DNA of 64,000 nucleotides from Trema orientale (GCA_002914845.1 JXTC01000141.1:87395-151394); one strand, 5' to 3'. Shown: positions 23,001-35,516, numbered from the stretch's first letter. Made by a program: numbers and translations. The notes: generated by a model from the sequence alone, not told the origin.

Positions 23001-25507
23001 ATATGTCATTTTAGGATGCAGCCCTTGAAATTACTCTTAAGGTCTGTAAGTTATGTGTTAGGATCTAATTTTGATATTGGGATATATGCATATTTGTTTT
23101 TCCAAAAGACCAAGTACGAAAGGGATTAATTGATTGGTAGTTTCAAACAATTTAAGTTTATAACTAATAACACTTACCAAACTCAAAACAAAAGAATAAA
23201 AATAAATAAAATAAAACACTAATCAAATTACACCTAAATTTAAGTGTATATTATGTCTATAAATAGGAACGTACGTGTGATGTGTCTATTTTTGTGGGTG
23301 TGTATTTGCTGAATCATACGTTTATATATTACAGGTAATTGAGTTTGTCCAGTTCAAAGAACGACTTCAACACTCTAATCAGTACTTAGTTGCAAGGGTT
23401 GAAGCACCTATTCTGCAGCTAAAGCAGAATGCAGATAACATTGAAGAAGAGGAGGTAATTAATTGCTTTGTGTCTTCAGTAATGCACTCCTGTTGTATAA
23501 TGTCTAGTGATAAAGATCACATTTATGTGTGTCCATCTCGTTTAGGCCGTCCTTGAAAGCTTGAAAAGCGGAGTTCACTTCCTTGAACTCTCTAATGAGA
23601 TTGGATCCAAATCTTTGACCTTTAACGAAGATATGCAGACACGTCCGTGGTGGGCACCAACTTCGGAAAGAAATTATCTTTTAGGTCTGTATTACATGCA
23701 CTTTGTCTGCTGTGCTAATTCTCTGTTATACTTTAAGGGAGATTTTTTTTTAAAATTTTTTTTTTTTCTCAAGATTCTTCTTTTTTGTTTTCATTAATAT
23801 TCGGGTCTTCATTATTTTCTTATGTAGCACCTTTGGCTGTGTTTTTTTCCTGTGTATTACATACGCTTCTGTGTGTCAAATATTTGAAACTATCATTCGT
23901 TTCAGGCCCCTTTGAAGGAGTTTCCTACTATCCTAGAGAAAACTCGGTATGTCATACATCTGCTGCTGTATTTTGCACTATAACTTTTGGTAGTCAAAAA
24001 GTTGTATTTTGCATATATTCTTGGTAATCCAAAAATTGTTTAATGAAATTTCTTCTCTTGCTTTGCAAAGTTACTTGCGTATTACTCTTGCTTTGCAAAG
24101 TAATAACCCATATGTTTAATAATTGCTTCTTTACTTTCTTTTATTGTGAATTACCTTCTGTCTACTGGTGCCAAAACCAGATCAAAGAAAGGGAAGCAAG
24201 TGTACGGAGAGCTGTTGAGAGGAAATCTCTTCTTCCTCGGATGATTTATCTGTCTATTCAGAGTGCTTCGGCATCACTCAAGGATAATCTTGAGGTCAAT
24301 GGTTCAGTTTCTGACCCTAAAATCTCCTCAGAACTGAAGATTTTGCTTGAGCGTTATGCAAAAATCTTGGGATTCTCTTTGAGTGATGCAATAGAAGTTG
24401 TTTTAGGTGTTTCTGGTGGCCTAAAGTCTTCTGAGGTATGATTGCATCATTAATCTTACTCTACGCTTGTTGTACGGTGTACTATCATTAAACTTCGTAC
24501 TTGTACAGTGTACTATCATTAAACTATGCTTGTACTGTGTACTACCGTCAAACTCTACAAGTGTACAGTGTACTACAATTAAACTATATGCTTATACAGT
24601 GTACTATCATCAAATCTGCATATATTACTATAACCTACAATTCCAGAGATGTATATGATCATCCACCGTTATGCCGGTTTATGAGTTGTTATTTAAAACG
24701 ACTTGACTGGGTTGGAGTTAGTGTCCTAGTTAAGAGCTCTCTGAGTGTGTACTCTAATTGTATGAGCCTATATTCGTGCAAAACTAACATATATATGTGT
24801 TATAGGTGTTTGGTTCAGACTTGATTGATTGGGTGAACTTTGCTGTATTTTTGAATTCATGGAACCTGAGTTCCCATGAACTTGGTCATCGGGCAGATGG
24901 AGATGGATGTCAGCCTCAAACTTGGGAAACTGTAAATTCCTTGCTGGAGAAGTGTATTTTGGAGAAGATGAGCTTGACGGAGCTTTCAATTACTTCTCCT
25001 TGGAATAATCTTCCAGTACTGACACAGTTGGTTACTGAGCCTTTTGCTTGGCATGGTCTTGTGATTCAATCCAATGTTCGTGCATCTCTTCCATCTGGCA
25101 AAAAAAAGAAGAAAACTGGAACTTCAGATCTGCCAGCTCTGTCTCGTACTCGTGATTCAGTCCTGTCTTTATGTGGTACATTAGAAAAGCTTATGAAGTG
25201 GTTAAGAGAGCAGATTAATAGGCCAGAGGATGAAAATTTGGAATCTTTCCTCTCATCTTTGCAGAAGAAAGGGCAGGAACAGGAAGGCTCTGGACAAGTT
25301 TTCCAGATTCTAGAAACTTTAGTCTCGTCAATAAATGACACTGACCTTGGTGATCGAATCTCTCAAGCATTGAAGTCGTGGAATCATGTCGATGTTGCAA
25401 GGAAAATAGTTAAGGGGAAATTCACAGTATTGGCCGAATTGCTTCGACTTTGCGAGTCAAAATTCAAGATGTTACAGGCATTAAAACAACAATTAGCTCA
25501 AGTCTGA
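11098..25507 (+). CDS. NAA25: NatB N-terminal acetyltransferase auxiliary subunit NAA25 (MDM20/TCU2-like), 19 exons
   Basis: NAA25 holds the catalytic subunit NAA20 and anchors NatB to the ribosome, where it acetylates nascent proteins starting Met-Asp, Met-Glu, Met-Asn or Met-Gln. Exons: 11098-11244, 11504-11660, 11755-11873, 12042-12116, 13431-13524, 13604-13722, 15022-15092, 15529-15670, 15794-15969, 21492-21694, 22068-22198, 22306-22382, 22468-22542, 22643-22835, 23335-23454, 23546-23684, 23906-23946, 24181-24435, 24806-25507. All are GT-AG with consistent phase and give 1,011 residues. The start [15 protein letters not shown] is the first ATG in frame. The N-terminal third has TPR-like helical repeats ([19 protein letters not shown], then [14 protein letters not shown]); the centre ([21 protein letters not shown]) fits the MDM20 domain; the C-terminus is helical with a KKKKK patch. 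No frame breaks are seen. The odd feature is the ninth intron (5.5 kb), swollen by an antisense Copia element. An N at 10971 lies in the 5' flank. Confidence 0.92.
16088..16092. repeat. Target-site duplication GTTAG, left side of Copia element
   Basis: GTTAG directly precedes the left LTR and recurs directly after the right LTR at 21258-21262. This is the 5-bp duplication expected for LTR retrotransposon integration. Confidence 0.9.
16093..16339 (-). repeat. 3' LTR of the Copia element
   Basis: It starts TGACAAATTATAGG and ends TCTCGACA on the plus strand and is similar over its length to 21011-21257. The polypurine tract lies next to its inner edge. Confidence 0.9.
16347..20612 (-). pseudogene. 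Degenerate Copia gag-pol
   Basis: Broken frames run down the minus strand: gag about 20612-19780, protease about 19719-19240, integrase about 18940-18052, reverse transcriptase about 17964-17086, and RNase H about 17125-16347. Recognisable landmarks are a gag zinc knuckle ([14 protein letters not shown], near 19850), HSDVWGPS and NTPQQN...ERKN in the integrase, YVDD at 17290-17301 in the reverse transcriptase, and the RNase H stretch with SGYCTFLGG. Damage is plain: several stops and frameshifts split the polyprotein, the knuckle has Tyr where His is expected, and the protease motif reads DLGATDH (codons 19498-19503) instead of DSGATDH. It cannot encode a working polyprotein. Confidence 0.9.
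21011..21257 (-). repeat. 5' LTR of the Copia element
   Basis: It starts TGACAAAAATTACAGG and ends TCTCGACA on the plus strand. It carries a short AT-rich insertion (ACATATTTATAT) absent from the other LTR, and lacks a block of about 15 bp that the other has. The GTTAG duplication follows at 21258-21262. Confidence 0.9.
24466..24618. repeat. Minisatellite, five units of about 31 bp, in NAA25 intron 18
   Basis: Units begin near 24471, 24502, 24531, 24562 and 24593, each with a TGTAC(A/G/T)GTGTACTA core followed by (C/A)(T/C/G)(C/T)AAA. Units differ by several bases. The array lies between coding exons 18 and 19, is unlikely to be coding, and could vary in copy number between individuals. Confidence 0.75.
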
Positions 25508-28151
25508 AGAGTTGTTATCTATGGTAGATATTATTCATGTCTCTGGACTGGGCTTGTTGGTGCTTTGTTTTGTTTCAACTTTTGGTGATAAATTTCATCC
25601 CATCCAAAATTCAAGATGTTCTGCTTGGAAGAGATTGAGATCGTGTTCATGCTTTTGTTCTACACCGCTAGATCATTAGACCGCTGGTGTGTGTTTTGAC
25701 CTCTAAGGTTGACGGCTGGCTGGTAAATTATCGACTTTGGTAAAAAGAAATTTTAGCCTTTGTGTAATCTTTTGCTTGACAGTGTAGATTAAACTTGTCG
25801 TATTCCTTTTGTATTTTTTCTCTTTTTTCATCTTCCATTTTCTTTCCGGAATATGTTTGAGATTTAATACAAGGCTTTGAAGCTTTGTATTTCTGAGCAT
25901 AAATTTTGGCAATGTATTTTTTGGGTTCTTTAATTATAGATTCTCCAAATAAAAATTCTCTCTTTCCACAATATGTCAAAATCATATGGCTGTGTTTGGT
26001 AGCATTGTAGCCTTATAGGTGTCAGGTGATTAGAAAATGTATTACAATGTTTGAAACTTTTGTTTTACAGGTTTCTTCTGTTACTTTATGACCATCAATG
26101 CATTAAGACTTGAATCTTTTCCCATTTATATTTCAAAATCTGCAGGTAAGCTCAATAATGTACTTAGCGTTGAAATTGAGCTTGGCTCATACGCGCATTT
26201 AAAATGGTCTCAGCCTCGACCCATTTCTAGAAATTTGACCAACAATGTTGTATGAAAAATGTGTCTGTGAAAATCTCGTTGTAATTAGAGTTTCCATTTG
26301 TAGGAAGAGAAAAAATATTATACAACAAAGATTATTTTTCTTTCAAGTCATTGGGCAGGTTACCTAATTCATAGTATTAGGAATTTGATAATAATAGCCT
26401 ATACGTACTACTTGTCATGTAGTTTGGAGGAAAATTTAGCAAGTCGACCTGTCAAATCTGCTTCATTATAAATAACCAATAGAGATATTTGGACTGTTTT
26501 GCATGCTAATCAGTGCCTTGATTGATGTCTAACTAAGAACTAGATATGTTGACAAACTAAAACTAGCTACTTTAGAATATTTAAGAGGGATGGTGAGTCA
26601 AAGCAGTTCTCAGTTTGGTGCTACTCCACTTACCGAATTCTTGTTCTCTTTTATAATAATCATAGTAATTTGTTTCGTTTAGCGTAACTAACTTGTTTTT
26701 TTTTTTTCTTCTTTTTCTTTTATATTATTTAGTATTGCGGCATCTGGGAAAGTTGATTAAATTTCGTCATTATATTATTTTTAACCAAAATGTAGAAATA
26801 AATCAATAGTATTTCTTGCTTGATAAGTATCTCGTTATCATAAAAATTTCTTGATATACAGGAGAGTACAAATTTAGTTTCAAAATTTATCGCGAAAACT
26901 GGAAAGTCAAGTTACTCTCAGTATTTTTGGAGTGTTTTTGTTTGATGAGTTGTAATTGTATATCTACGTACATAAAGTGAAAACATCGATTTTAAGAAAG
27001 CATTGCAATTTTCTTTAAAAAGAACAAACAATAATATTGTTTCATTGAGAATTCTAACCAGACAAAATTAAGAAAAAGAAAGTTCTTTAATATAATGTCC
27101 CACCTTAAAATTATGATTGGCTGAGTAGAAAATTTCCACTAAAAATAGCAGAGCTGATGAGGAATTTGTTTATTTTGTTAGAATTTAACGTTGTTAATGG
27201 CTAGATTATTTTTATTTTATTTTGTTTTTAGTAACGGAAACGTGGTCAGCCAAAGCAAAATATTATGCTCTCTCTCTCGTCTACCAAATCAAACCAAAAT
27301 TCAACCTCATTATAACCGTGTCCTACAATTCAAAGGATTAAAAAATGGAACATAATAAGAAACTATCTATATAGCCAGCAACATGACACAAACCATAGAA
27401 AGTGAAACATCAAATTCATAGTAATGCTCGGACACTCGGTCGTGTTCCAGGTGGCTTTTTGGGAGCTTGGATTGTTGAGCTAACCCATTGATCAGACATT
27501 TATTTACCAATCATGACTCATGAGAGGATATCATAATTTGTCAAATCAGAAGCATTAAGATTATTTAAAAAATAAAATAAAATAGGGGGAAAAAGAGTAT
27601 AAGCATTAGGTATAAACTAAGAAGAAAAAAGAATTTGTTCACTATTTCATGATAGGGAATTATGAACAGGGTTCTTCCAAATGTTATCAATTACATAACA
27701 TAGCAATTAGCTTGTCTTGTTCAATTAGTAAAATTCGGAAAAAAAATCATAATGACTTTATTGACGTAACTAAGTTGGACAAAATTTGAAAGAACTCTTC
27801 CATTCTTGCAATATTGTTGATTTTTCTAGAGCTTTTTTCGATCACTTTTTGATTTGTTACTATAAAGCGAAGCAAAGCTTTCTGTAATTTGTGTAATTTC
27901 AGTTGATGACAATTAGATGTTTTATGAGGGAATTTCAAAATTCTACAACTTAATTAAACCAAAACACAAGAATCTTAATGTAATTAACAAGTGAAGGAGC
28001 TATACAGTGGGTGCACCAAATCCCCTTTATGGTTGGACTAAGATGTCCTAAAATCTCAAGTATTACTGTTGACTCAAAACCTAATTTTCCAATACAATAT
28101 TCCTTTGAAATTATAATATTGAATTTAGTCTTCCCTCCTCTTCCAACCTAG
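25508..28151. other. NAA25 3' flank and AT-rich intergenic DNA
   Basis: About the first 400 bases are presumably NAA25 3' UTR; a GT-rich, T-rich stretch and an AATAAA near 25946 are compatible with a transcript end. The rest is AT-rich with no recognisable element or exon. The proximal laccase promoter lies at the right end. Confidence 0.5.
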
Positions 28152-28158
28152 TATATAA
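28152..28158 (+). promoter_or_regulatory. TATA box of the laccase gene
   Basis: TATATAA lies 74 bases upstream of the laccase ATG, a normal spacing for a short 5' UTR. TTCCAACCTA immediately upstream resembles the AC-rich MYB sites found in lignin-related promoters; that function is inferred only. Confidence 0.6.
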
Positions 28159-28231
28159 GTAGATGCTCTCCTATGGGTCTATACTCACACACAACCACCA
28201 TAGTTGATTCAGCAAAGAGGCTGAGAGAACA

Positions 28232-30682
28232 ATGGAGGCTTTCAAACTCAGTGTCAAGCCTTGGTCCCCTTGCTTCTTACTTGGCTTCTTTGCTTTGCTT
28301 GCTTTCTTAGCTTCTTTTGCTGATGCTGAAACTCACTACCATCAGTTTGTTGTATGTCTTCAAACTCATCTTCCACTTAATCAGCATTTATGCAATGGAA
28401 TGGAATCTAAGACAATTTTTTTTTTCTTTTTCTTTTTTTCTCTGTCTGTCCTGAAATTAGGTTCAACAAACGCCGATAACAAGGCTGTGCAGGACACGCA
28501 ATAGAATCACAGTCAACGGGCAATTCCCCGGACCAGCATTGGAAGTCAGAAATGGAGATTCTCTGGTGATCAGAGTTATAAACAGTGCACAATACAACAT
28601 TACCATGCACTGGTAAACATATTTGATTCTCACAATAGACTAAGCTTCATGAAATTCATGCTACGTTACAGACTCACATATACTCATCCAAACAGTCTAG
28701 CTAGTAATTGAAGTCTTAAAACTTTCCCTCCCTTTTTATGAAGAAGAAAAATTAAAAAAAAAAGAAGAAATCATATGTACGTAAACTAACATTGAATCAC
28801 TTGTTATAGTTGAGGCTACGTATTTCAATAGCATGTCAATTGTAATTTTGACGCTGACTTTTGTTACTTGTTATGCTTCAGGCATGGAATTCGACAGCTG
28901 CGGAATCCATGGGCAGACGGGCCTGAATATGTCACTCAGTGCCCCATCCAACCTGGTGGTACCTATACTTACAGGTTCACAATTATAGATCAAGAGGGAA
29001 CATTGTGGTGGCATGCTCACAGCAGATGGCTCAGAGCTACCGTTTATGGAGCTCTCATTATCTATCCCAGATTGGGTTCTCCATATCCATTTCCTACGCC
29101 CAAGAGAGAATTTCCAATTCTTCTTGGTAATGACGGAACACCCATCATTTTCTTGTTTCTACTTTTTTTCCCCCCTTTATTGCTTCTACCCTGCTAAACT
29201 CTTTGAACTTTACAAAGTTGTCTCTAAAACAAGTTATGGTAATTGACAGGGGAATGGTGGGACAGAAACCCCATGGATGTTCTGAGGCAGGCGCAGTTCA
29301 CAGGAGGACCACCAAATGTATCTGACGCATACACAATAAATGGTCAGCCTGGTGATCTGTATAGATGCTCCAGCAGAGGTTTGCCAAACTTCACCTCCAA
29401 CTCTAAGGACTAACCTTAAATAGATCTCTTTGAACTCGAACGCAATCCTTGTCTGTAAATCTGATCAAGAGTTAAAATGCAGAAACTGTGAGAATTCCTG
29501 TGGATACTAAGGAGACAATTCTCTTAAGGATCATCAACTCTGCACTCAATCAAGAACTTTTCTTTGCCATTGCCAACCATCAGATGACAGTTGTGGCTAT
29601 CGATGCTCTCTACACAAGGCCTTTAACAACTCGGGTCATCATGATAGGACCTGGTCAAACAACGGACGTCCTCCTCACAGCTGATCAGACGCCAGCTCGC
29701 TACTATTTGGCGGCACGTGCCTACCAAACTGCGATGAACGCTGCGTTTGACAATACCACAACCACTGCAATCCTCGAGTACAAGGATGCTTCCTGCAAGA
29801 AAGGGCAACCAGCTCCAAGACCAATCTTACCACAATTGCCAGCATTCAACGATACAGCCACTGCAACCGCCTTTACTACGGCGCTCAGAAGTCCTTCCAG
29901 GGTCAATGTCCCTACAAACATAGACGTGAGCCTTTTCTTCACAGTGGGTTTAGGACTTAACAACTGCCCACGTCCTAATAGTCCCCGCTGCCAAGGCCCC
30001 AATGGAACTCGCTTCACTGCAAGCATGAACAATGTCTCGTTCATATTCCCAAGAAGAACCTCTCTAATGCAGGCTTACTACCAAGGAATACCTGGTGTCT
30101 TCACCACTGACTTTCCTCCTGTTCCTCCTGTGCAATTTAATTATACTGGTAACGTGCCCCGGGGGCTGTGGCAACCATCTACTGGAACCAAACTCTACAA
30201 GCTGAGGTACGGTTCCAGTGTACAACTTGTGTTGCAGGACACGAGTATCGTATCAACAGAAGATCACCCCATGCATCTTCATGGATACCATTTCTATGTT
30301 GTCGGATCGGGTTTCGGCAACTTCAACCCACAAACAGATCCTGCCAGGTTCAACCTTGTCGACCCACCACAGAGGAATACAGTTGGAACTCCTCCGGGTG
30401 GATGGGTGGCCATCAGGTTTATAGCCGATAACCCAGGTAACTTTCTTGCTTTATCATTTGATCAAAACTAATATTTTTTTAACCACAATCTGCATCACTA
30501 CCAGTAGAGATTTCACTAATTTAATGTTTCTCGCTCACCATTAAATTGCAGGAATTTGGCTGATGCATTGTCATCTTGACGCTCACCTCGTTCTGGGTTT
30601 GGCAATGGCTTTTCTAGTTGAGAATGGAGCTGGACAATTACAATCCGTGGTAGCTCCCCCTGTAGATCTACCCCGATGTTAG
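28232..30682 (+). CDS. Laccase (secreted multicopper oxidase), six exons
   Basis: Plant laccases oxidise phenolics in the apoplast with reduction of O2 to water, including monolignols during lignification. Exons: 28232-28351, 28461-28612, 28882-29126, 29250-29378, 29483-30436, 30552-30682; all GT-AG, 576 residues, which is full laccase length. Residues 1 to about 32 are a signal peptide. All copper ligands are present: HWHG (His90, His92), HAH (135-137), HPMHLH (477-482) and HCHLDAH (539-545, with Cys540 for type 1 copper). The axial position ten residues after Cys540 is Leu550, typical of plant laccases. There are about seven N-glycosylation sequons (for example NITM, NVSD, NTTT, NGTR, NYTG). 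A signature [12 protein letters not shown] follows the first copper motif. A likely miR397 site lies in exon 5, and AATAAA at 30993-30998 is a possible poly(A) signal. Which of the many laccase paralogues this is cannot be decided. Confidence 0.95.
29532..29552 (+). promoter_or_regulatory. Predicted miR397 target site in laccase exon 5
   Basis: The 21-base site CATCAACTCTG...CAATCA pairs with miR397 (recalled sequence) at 19 of 21 positions. The mismatches fall at miRNA positions 2 and 14; the cleavage zone, positions 9-11, is fully paired. It codes for the conserved laccase peptide IINSALNQ. Copper-responsive miR397 cleavage of laccase mRNAs is well established in plants; here it is a prediction from sequence alone. 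Confidence 0.65.
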
Positions 30683-31219
30683 ATTATAGGGAAGCACCAC
30701 CTTGTTAAACCAAGCATACCACTAGCAGGATTTGTTGTTTTTCTTGTGTGCTTTGATTATACTTATTTGCTATGCTAAATTTGAATGTCATAGGTGCAAA
30801 CATGAGTCCATAAGTAGTAATCCAGACTTAGACTGCATAATCAAATCCGTCTTGTTCCTACGTTTATTTAAATTTTGTTCTTTGATTGAAAGAAGGAATT
30901 GCAGTGTTTGCAAGTTGCAAAAATTACTTTACCACTTTTTACTTGAGCTTTCCGATGTTAACAACTTAAAATCACAAACTTCAGATATTACCAATAAACT
31001 AGAACTACTCATGTAAATTTGGTTCGCAACATGCGAACAAAGAGGGGTTATCACTGGAATTTACATGCATAATGATACGTCATTTCCATCAGGTAAAGTG
31101 CAATGGAAAATTCAAAACAACAACATTAATACAACATTTCAAACAATAGCTCTGAGATATTATGAAGTGTCAGCATCCAGTTTAACTAAACAGATTTTGG
31201 CTCGAAACAAGTTTAGTGA
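30683..31219. other. Convergent 3' flanks of laccase and SWC6
   Basis: About 540 bases separate the two stop codons, and both genes end into this space. It holds presumed 3' UTR sequence and no further gene. Confidence 0.6.
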
Positions 31220-32362
31220 TCAGGCAACGAACTTCAGACAACGAGTATCATTATGTATATTCTGGCAACGGCATGAACAAAAGCGTATACCACACCTCAC
31301 ACATGTATATTTAGCAGCAGAACCACAAACCGTACAGAAATGGCGGCGAGAGGTAGAGCTCGGAGGTCCTACTGATGCCTTTAGATAGGACGGAACATGG
31401 GATGGCAAAGATTCCAAATTTGCCTGTTTTTTTTAAAAGAGTATCAGTGAGAAAAAACCATAAAGAAAGGCCAAATAGAAAAATGAAGTCAGCATTTCAT
31501 ACTTCTACAATTCTACCTCATGTAAGAGCTCAAGAAATGTTCTTGGAGCCTTCCTGGCCTCAAGAGCTTTCGCTTGTCGTGTTTTACGCTTCATGCTCTT
31601 AGACTGCTTCTTTTGCATGTAAACTACAACAGAGGGCAAGGATTCTTGTAAATTTTTTCTGTTTCAGAAAAAATATCATTACTGGAAGCAATCCCAAACA
31701 ACAGAACACATGATGTTTTTCCCATTGGAGCACTAGATAGCTCTAGCCGACTAAAACCCATAAATTAGAAGAATTTATCAACTTGTAGCAATATGGGCAT
31801 AAACGAATTCCATTATCCAGTACTCATAATACCTAAAAGACTGAAATTTTAGACCTTGATAACATCATGTAGTTCAAACATATATACGCAAAAAAAAAAA
31901 AAAGAAAAGTGATTTAGCTAATTAAAATAAAAGAACCGAAAGGAAAATAATGAAAGAGGGAATGAAAACCTTGATCATCTTCGTCTAGAGAATCATCGTC
32001 TTCGTCATTAGGTTCAACCGTTTCAATACCAGCATTATCATTTTCCAAAGCTTCCAAGCGAGCTAGAGCTGCCTAAAACAAACATATTTCATCACTAACT
32101 TCACCTCACTCGACCCATATCAAGCCCAAACTCACTAAATCATAACCAAATTCACCTGACTCGATTGATAATGACCCAGATAAAGCTCGAACTCAATATT
32201 TCAACCCGTAATATATATATATTTAAAAAAAAGGAAAAAAAAAAAAAAAGAAGGAACCTGGGTGCGGTTGTCAGTGCTAGCAAGCGCCGCAACCATCTTC
32301 GAAGCAACTTTTCGGGTTCGGCTTGAAACCCGACGTAATGAGTTCGAAGCGTCGTCGTCCAT
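31220..32362 (-). CDS. SWC6: SWR1 complex subunit 6, HIT-type zinc finger (ZNHIT1-like), four exons
   Basis: SWC6 (also called SEF in Arabidopsis) is a subunit of the SWR1 remodeller, which exchanges H2A for H2A.Z in chromatin; loss causes early flowering through FLC. Exons in transcript order: 32362-32258, 32072-31970, 31623-31517, 31423-31220, all GT-AG, giving 172 residues, the usual length. The protein begins MDDDASNSLRRVSSRTRKVA, followed by an acidic stretch (residues about 45-70) and a basic region (QKKQSKSMKRKTRQAK). The C-terminal HIT finger holds Cys135/138, Cys146/149, further Cys at 154-158, His162 and Cys167 (pattern CTVC...CVRC...CSCRC...H...C). The open frame extends upstream of the chosen Met, but homologues start at MDDD. 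The gene converges with the laccase. Confidence 0.93.
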
Positions 32363-32479
32363 TGTGGCAGATTCCTGTTTATTCAGTCTGCGGAGAAATA
32401 AAAAGGGACCAAGATCGAAATAGATAGAGGGCAACTCAGCCTGACCCGGAAAAATAATAGGCCATTTGGTCTTTACCAA

Positions 32480-33558
32480 ATCAAATCTTTTTTTTTTTTT
32501 TTTTTTTTTTTCAATTTGGGGAAATCCCAGAAAAAAAAAAGCCTAAACGACAACAAAACCTGTGAACACAAGATGTCGTTTTCTTAGAGTAAACCACGGT
32601 AAACGACATGTCATTTCAATACTAGACGATTTCTACCAGGCAAGGGACCTGCTCCGCACGTGTGTGGATTGGTGTAGCATTGATAGGACTTTGTTTGGCA
32701 AGTTGTATTAAGGCATTGATTTGAGTTTAAATTTGGGTTTATGGAACAAATGGACCTTGAATTATCCAATTTTGTAAATTTAGAGAAAATTTTTATGCGA
32801 TTATTCATTTTTATGCTTAAAATTTATAAATTACTTTTTAGATACCGCTATGCACTCTTGACGTATGTTTTTGGTCAAAAATTTAACAGCAAGTTGCAAT
32901 TTAAACAGTCTAAGAACTAAATTGTCACAAATCGAAAAGTTCAAGATTTTAATTGCGACAATTGAAACTTTAAGGACCAAATTACCACATATTGGATAGT
33001 TCAAAGGACTAATTGTGCCATTAATCCTTTTAATTTTGATCCTATAGATTCCAAGATTACAAGCCGGCTAAGGGTAGTTGATATACCAAGCAGCTACATA
33101 TTTACCAAGCTGCTTTGAGGCTTAACTTCATTTGAAACTATAGCATCTTTTGTTTCCAATAAACAAGAGTGCCTAAGTCGGAGAAGAAAGCTCCAAATGG
33201 TTATTGCTATATGGAAAAATTCATGTAGATAAGAAGCTTGGGAAGACAATACCCGTAACATAATAATCTTGAAAGTCGACTTCCTTTTTGATTTTAGGCG
33301 ATTGTTTTGGAAACACAGTAACAGCAATTGATTCACTCTTTGTCTCATTGTAAAAGAACTACTCAAGCAAACGTTCAAACTCCTCAACAATTGATCAACA
33401 ACCAATGATTCAATTTCAAGGAATAGCAACTTCAAAATAGAGACATGCATAACAATCAACTCTACATTTGACCAGATTGGATATATAATAAGTCAAATAC
33501 CATTATCAGAAAATGCAATCTGATAGCCTTATTGTGCATGAAAATCATCAACCTCTAA
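32480..33558. other. Intergenic DNA upstream of SWC6
   Basis: A long T tract near 32485-32510 is followed by moderately AT-rich unique sequence. The open frame at 33094-33459 (121 codons, minus strand) has no recognisable domain and no homologue I know; I do not call it a gene. Confidence 0.5.
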
Positions 33559-34322
33559 GGCCCAGTTTGGTTTAGCTTTTAAACAAGCTAAAAGTATTTT
33601 TCGAATAATCTGTTGGCCAAAAAGTGTTTGGTAAAAACCTAAAAATTAGATTATTTAATAATTTTTGATAAAGTTACAGCCAAAAGCTGCCTAAAACAGC
33701 TTTGACTTTTAGATTATGCGAGAATCTGCACAATCTTTTAATGAATAAATTATAATGGCTAAAATACCCTCACTTAAAAGCGAAAATGCCAAATATTTAA
33801 TTGAGTTTATTTTCATATCAATTTTTTTAAAAAAAATATTAATATATTTAAATCATAATTGACTAAAATACTCTTCATATTAGTCATTTTGAAGTAACTA
33901 AATTGATTCTTTATTAAAATTTAAAATTCAGATGACAATAAAGTAAATTAAAATAAAATAAATTTAACTTAATTGAATAACTAATTTAATTAAGTTTATT
34001 TTTATATCAATTTTTTTAAACAAAAGTAGTAATATATTTAGTATGTACAAAATATGCATAATTATAAAAAATATTAATAAGCTCTTTCCATAAATATGCA
34101 TAATTGTATAATGATGTTTATTTTGATTATTTTATATTTGCACACCAATTCAGCCATACAGTATACCAAATATTTTAATACAGTTTTTTCAAGTCACAAC
34201 ACTTTAAAATTACAGTTACCAAACACTCAGTTACTTTACGCTATAATGGACTTTTCTTTCAGCACAGCTAAAAGTGTTTTCCTTAAAATCTACAGTTCTA
34301 CCAAACTGGTCCTATTAAAAGA
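33559..34322. mobile_element. hAT-type MITE, TIR GGCCCAGTTTGGT
   Basis: The left end GGCCCAGTTTGGTTTAGC mirrors the right end GTTCTACCAAACTGGTCC. The 764-bp AT-rich interior has no transposase frame. Both ends carry an AGCTAAAAGT(A/G)TTTT-like subterminal motif in inverted or direct form, typical of such elements. An exact 8-bp target duplication was not found, so the edges may be off by a few bases. Confidence 0.65.
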
Positions 34323-35511
34323 TTCATTAGAACTAAAAATTCCAAGCACTTCTAATCCTCGAAAAATATGAACATATAAAATCAGTAAATACTTTGGACT
34401 TATCTTGATCTCAATGGATCTGAAATAAATTCCCCTTCCCCCCACCCCCCCAAAAAAGCCAAGATAGCAAAGTAATTGAAATTATTGAATTTCCATGGTG
34501 TAAAAAGAAACGTTGCCTTTGTAGTAATTTAGCAAGGCATCAAAACTGAAAATAAAGAAACGTGCAAGTTTCTAGAAATTGTTCCTAGCAAAAGAAAAAA
34601 AATGTTTTCACAAACTATCACCGTACAGAGACTTGAAATGAAATGCTGCTCTAACCTGTCGGAAAATATTTATTGGTAACTAACATTGAAAAATTGTCCT
34701 TAATCGAATAATGACCCTATGTATAACCCTTTTTATAAGAACATAGAGACACTTGACCAAATATGAAACGATGATCCTTACAAAGAAATTGGCAATGTTG
34801 TCGAGTCATAGACTCATCACAGGTATCTACTGTCCATGGGGACAAAGATGATCTAATCATGATCTCATGAAACATAAACTTTTATCCATACAGTGCAATT
34901 TACAAATAAATCTAATATAGTGAATGATTGATTCACTGATTGTCCACAAAAATACGTATGTCGCATTAATTTTTTCTTTCTTTTTATAAAAAGGGTAAAA
35001 AGCAAGAGTCACAAAGATTGGCATTATATTTGCACTAAAGGAAAATGAAAAGCAAGTAGAATGGCATTTTATTTTCCACAGCCATCTTTTGCAATGTACT
35101 TATACATAGAAAACAACGATATAGTAAACAACTATAATGGAGTTTGGCTTGTATCATCTCCATCAAACACATTGAAACTCACATTCCTAACCTGGCCTCC
35201 TGAAACAACACACGAAGGGACCGAAAAATCAAAATTCCAGATAAACCACTGGTAAACAAATGGAAAAATTAAAAGTGAACAACCAAAAAAATCCAAACTG
35301 CCAAAATCAAAATTTATATATATATTTATTGACAAATATATCATTATATACCTCCATTTTCTTTTCCGCTTTTCTTTTCACCTCATGAAATTGATATGAG
35401 CAAAAACAGGGGGAGAACGTCAGCCATGCTCAATCCCAATGGGAAAAAAAATAGAGGTAGCCTTCTCTAAGCCGATATTGTAGAGCTACCCTTCTTCCTA
35501 AGGTCTGAATA
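34323..35511. other. AT-rich intergenic stretch
   Basis: No exon, RNA gene or bounded element recognised. It contains a C-rich tract near 34434-34450 and ordinary A/T-rich DNA. Confidence 0.55.
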
Positions 35512-35516
35512 ATAAG

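Noticed and set aside
33094..33459. 121-codon minus-strand frame in intergenic DNA
   Set aside because: No recognisable motif, no splice-compatible neighbours and no promoter features; it could be chance.
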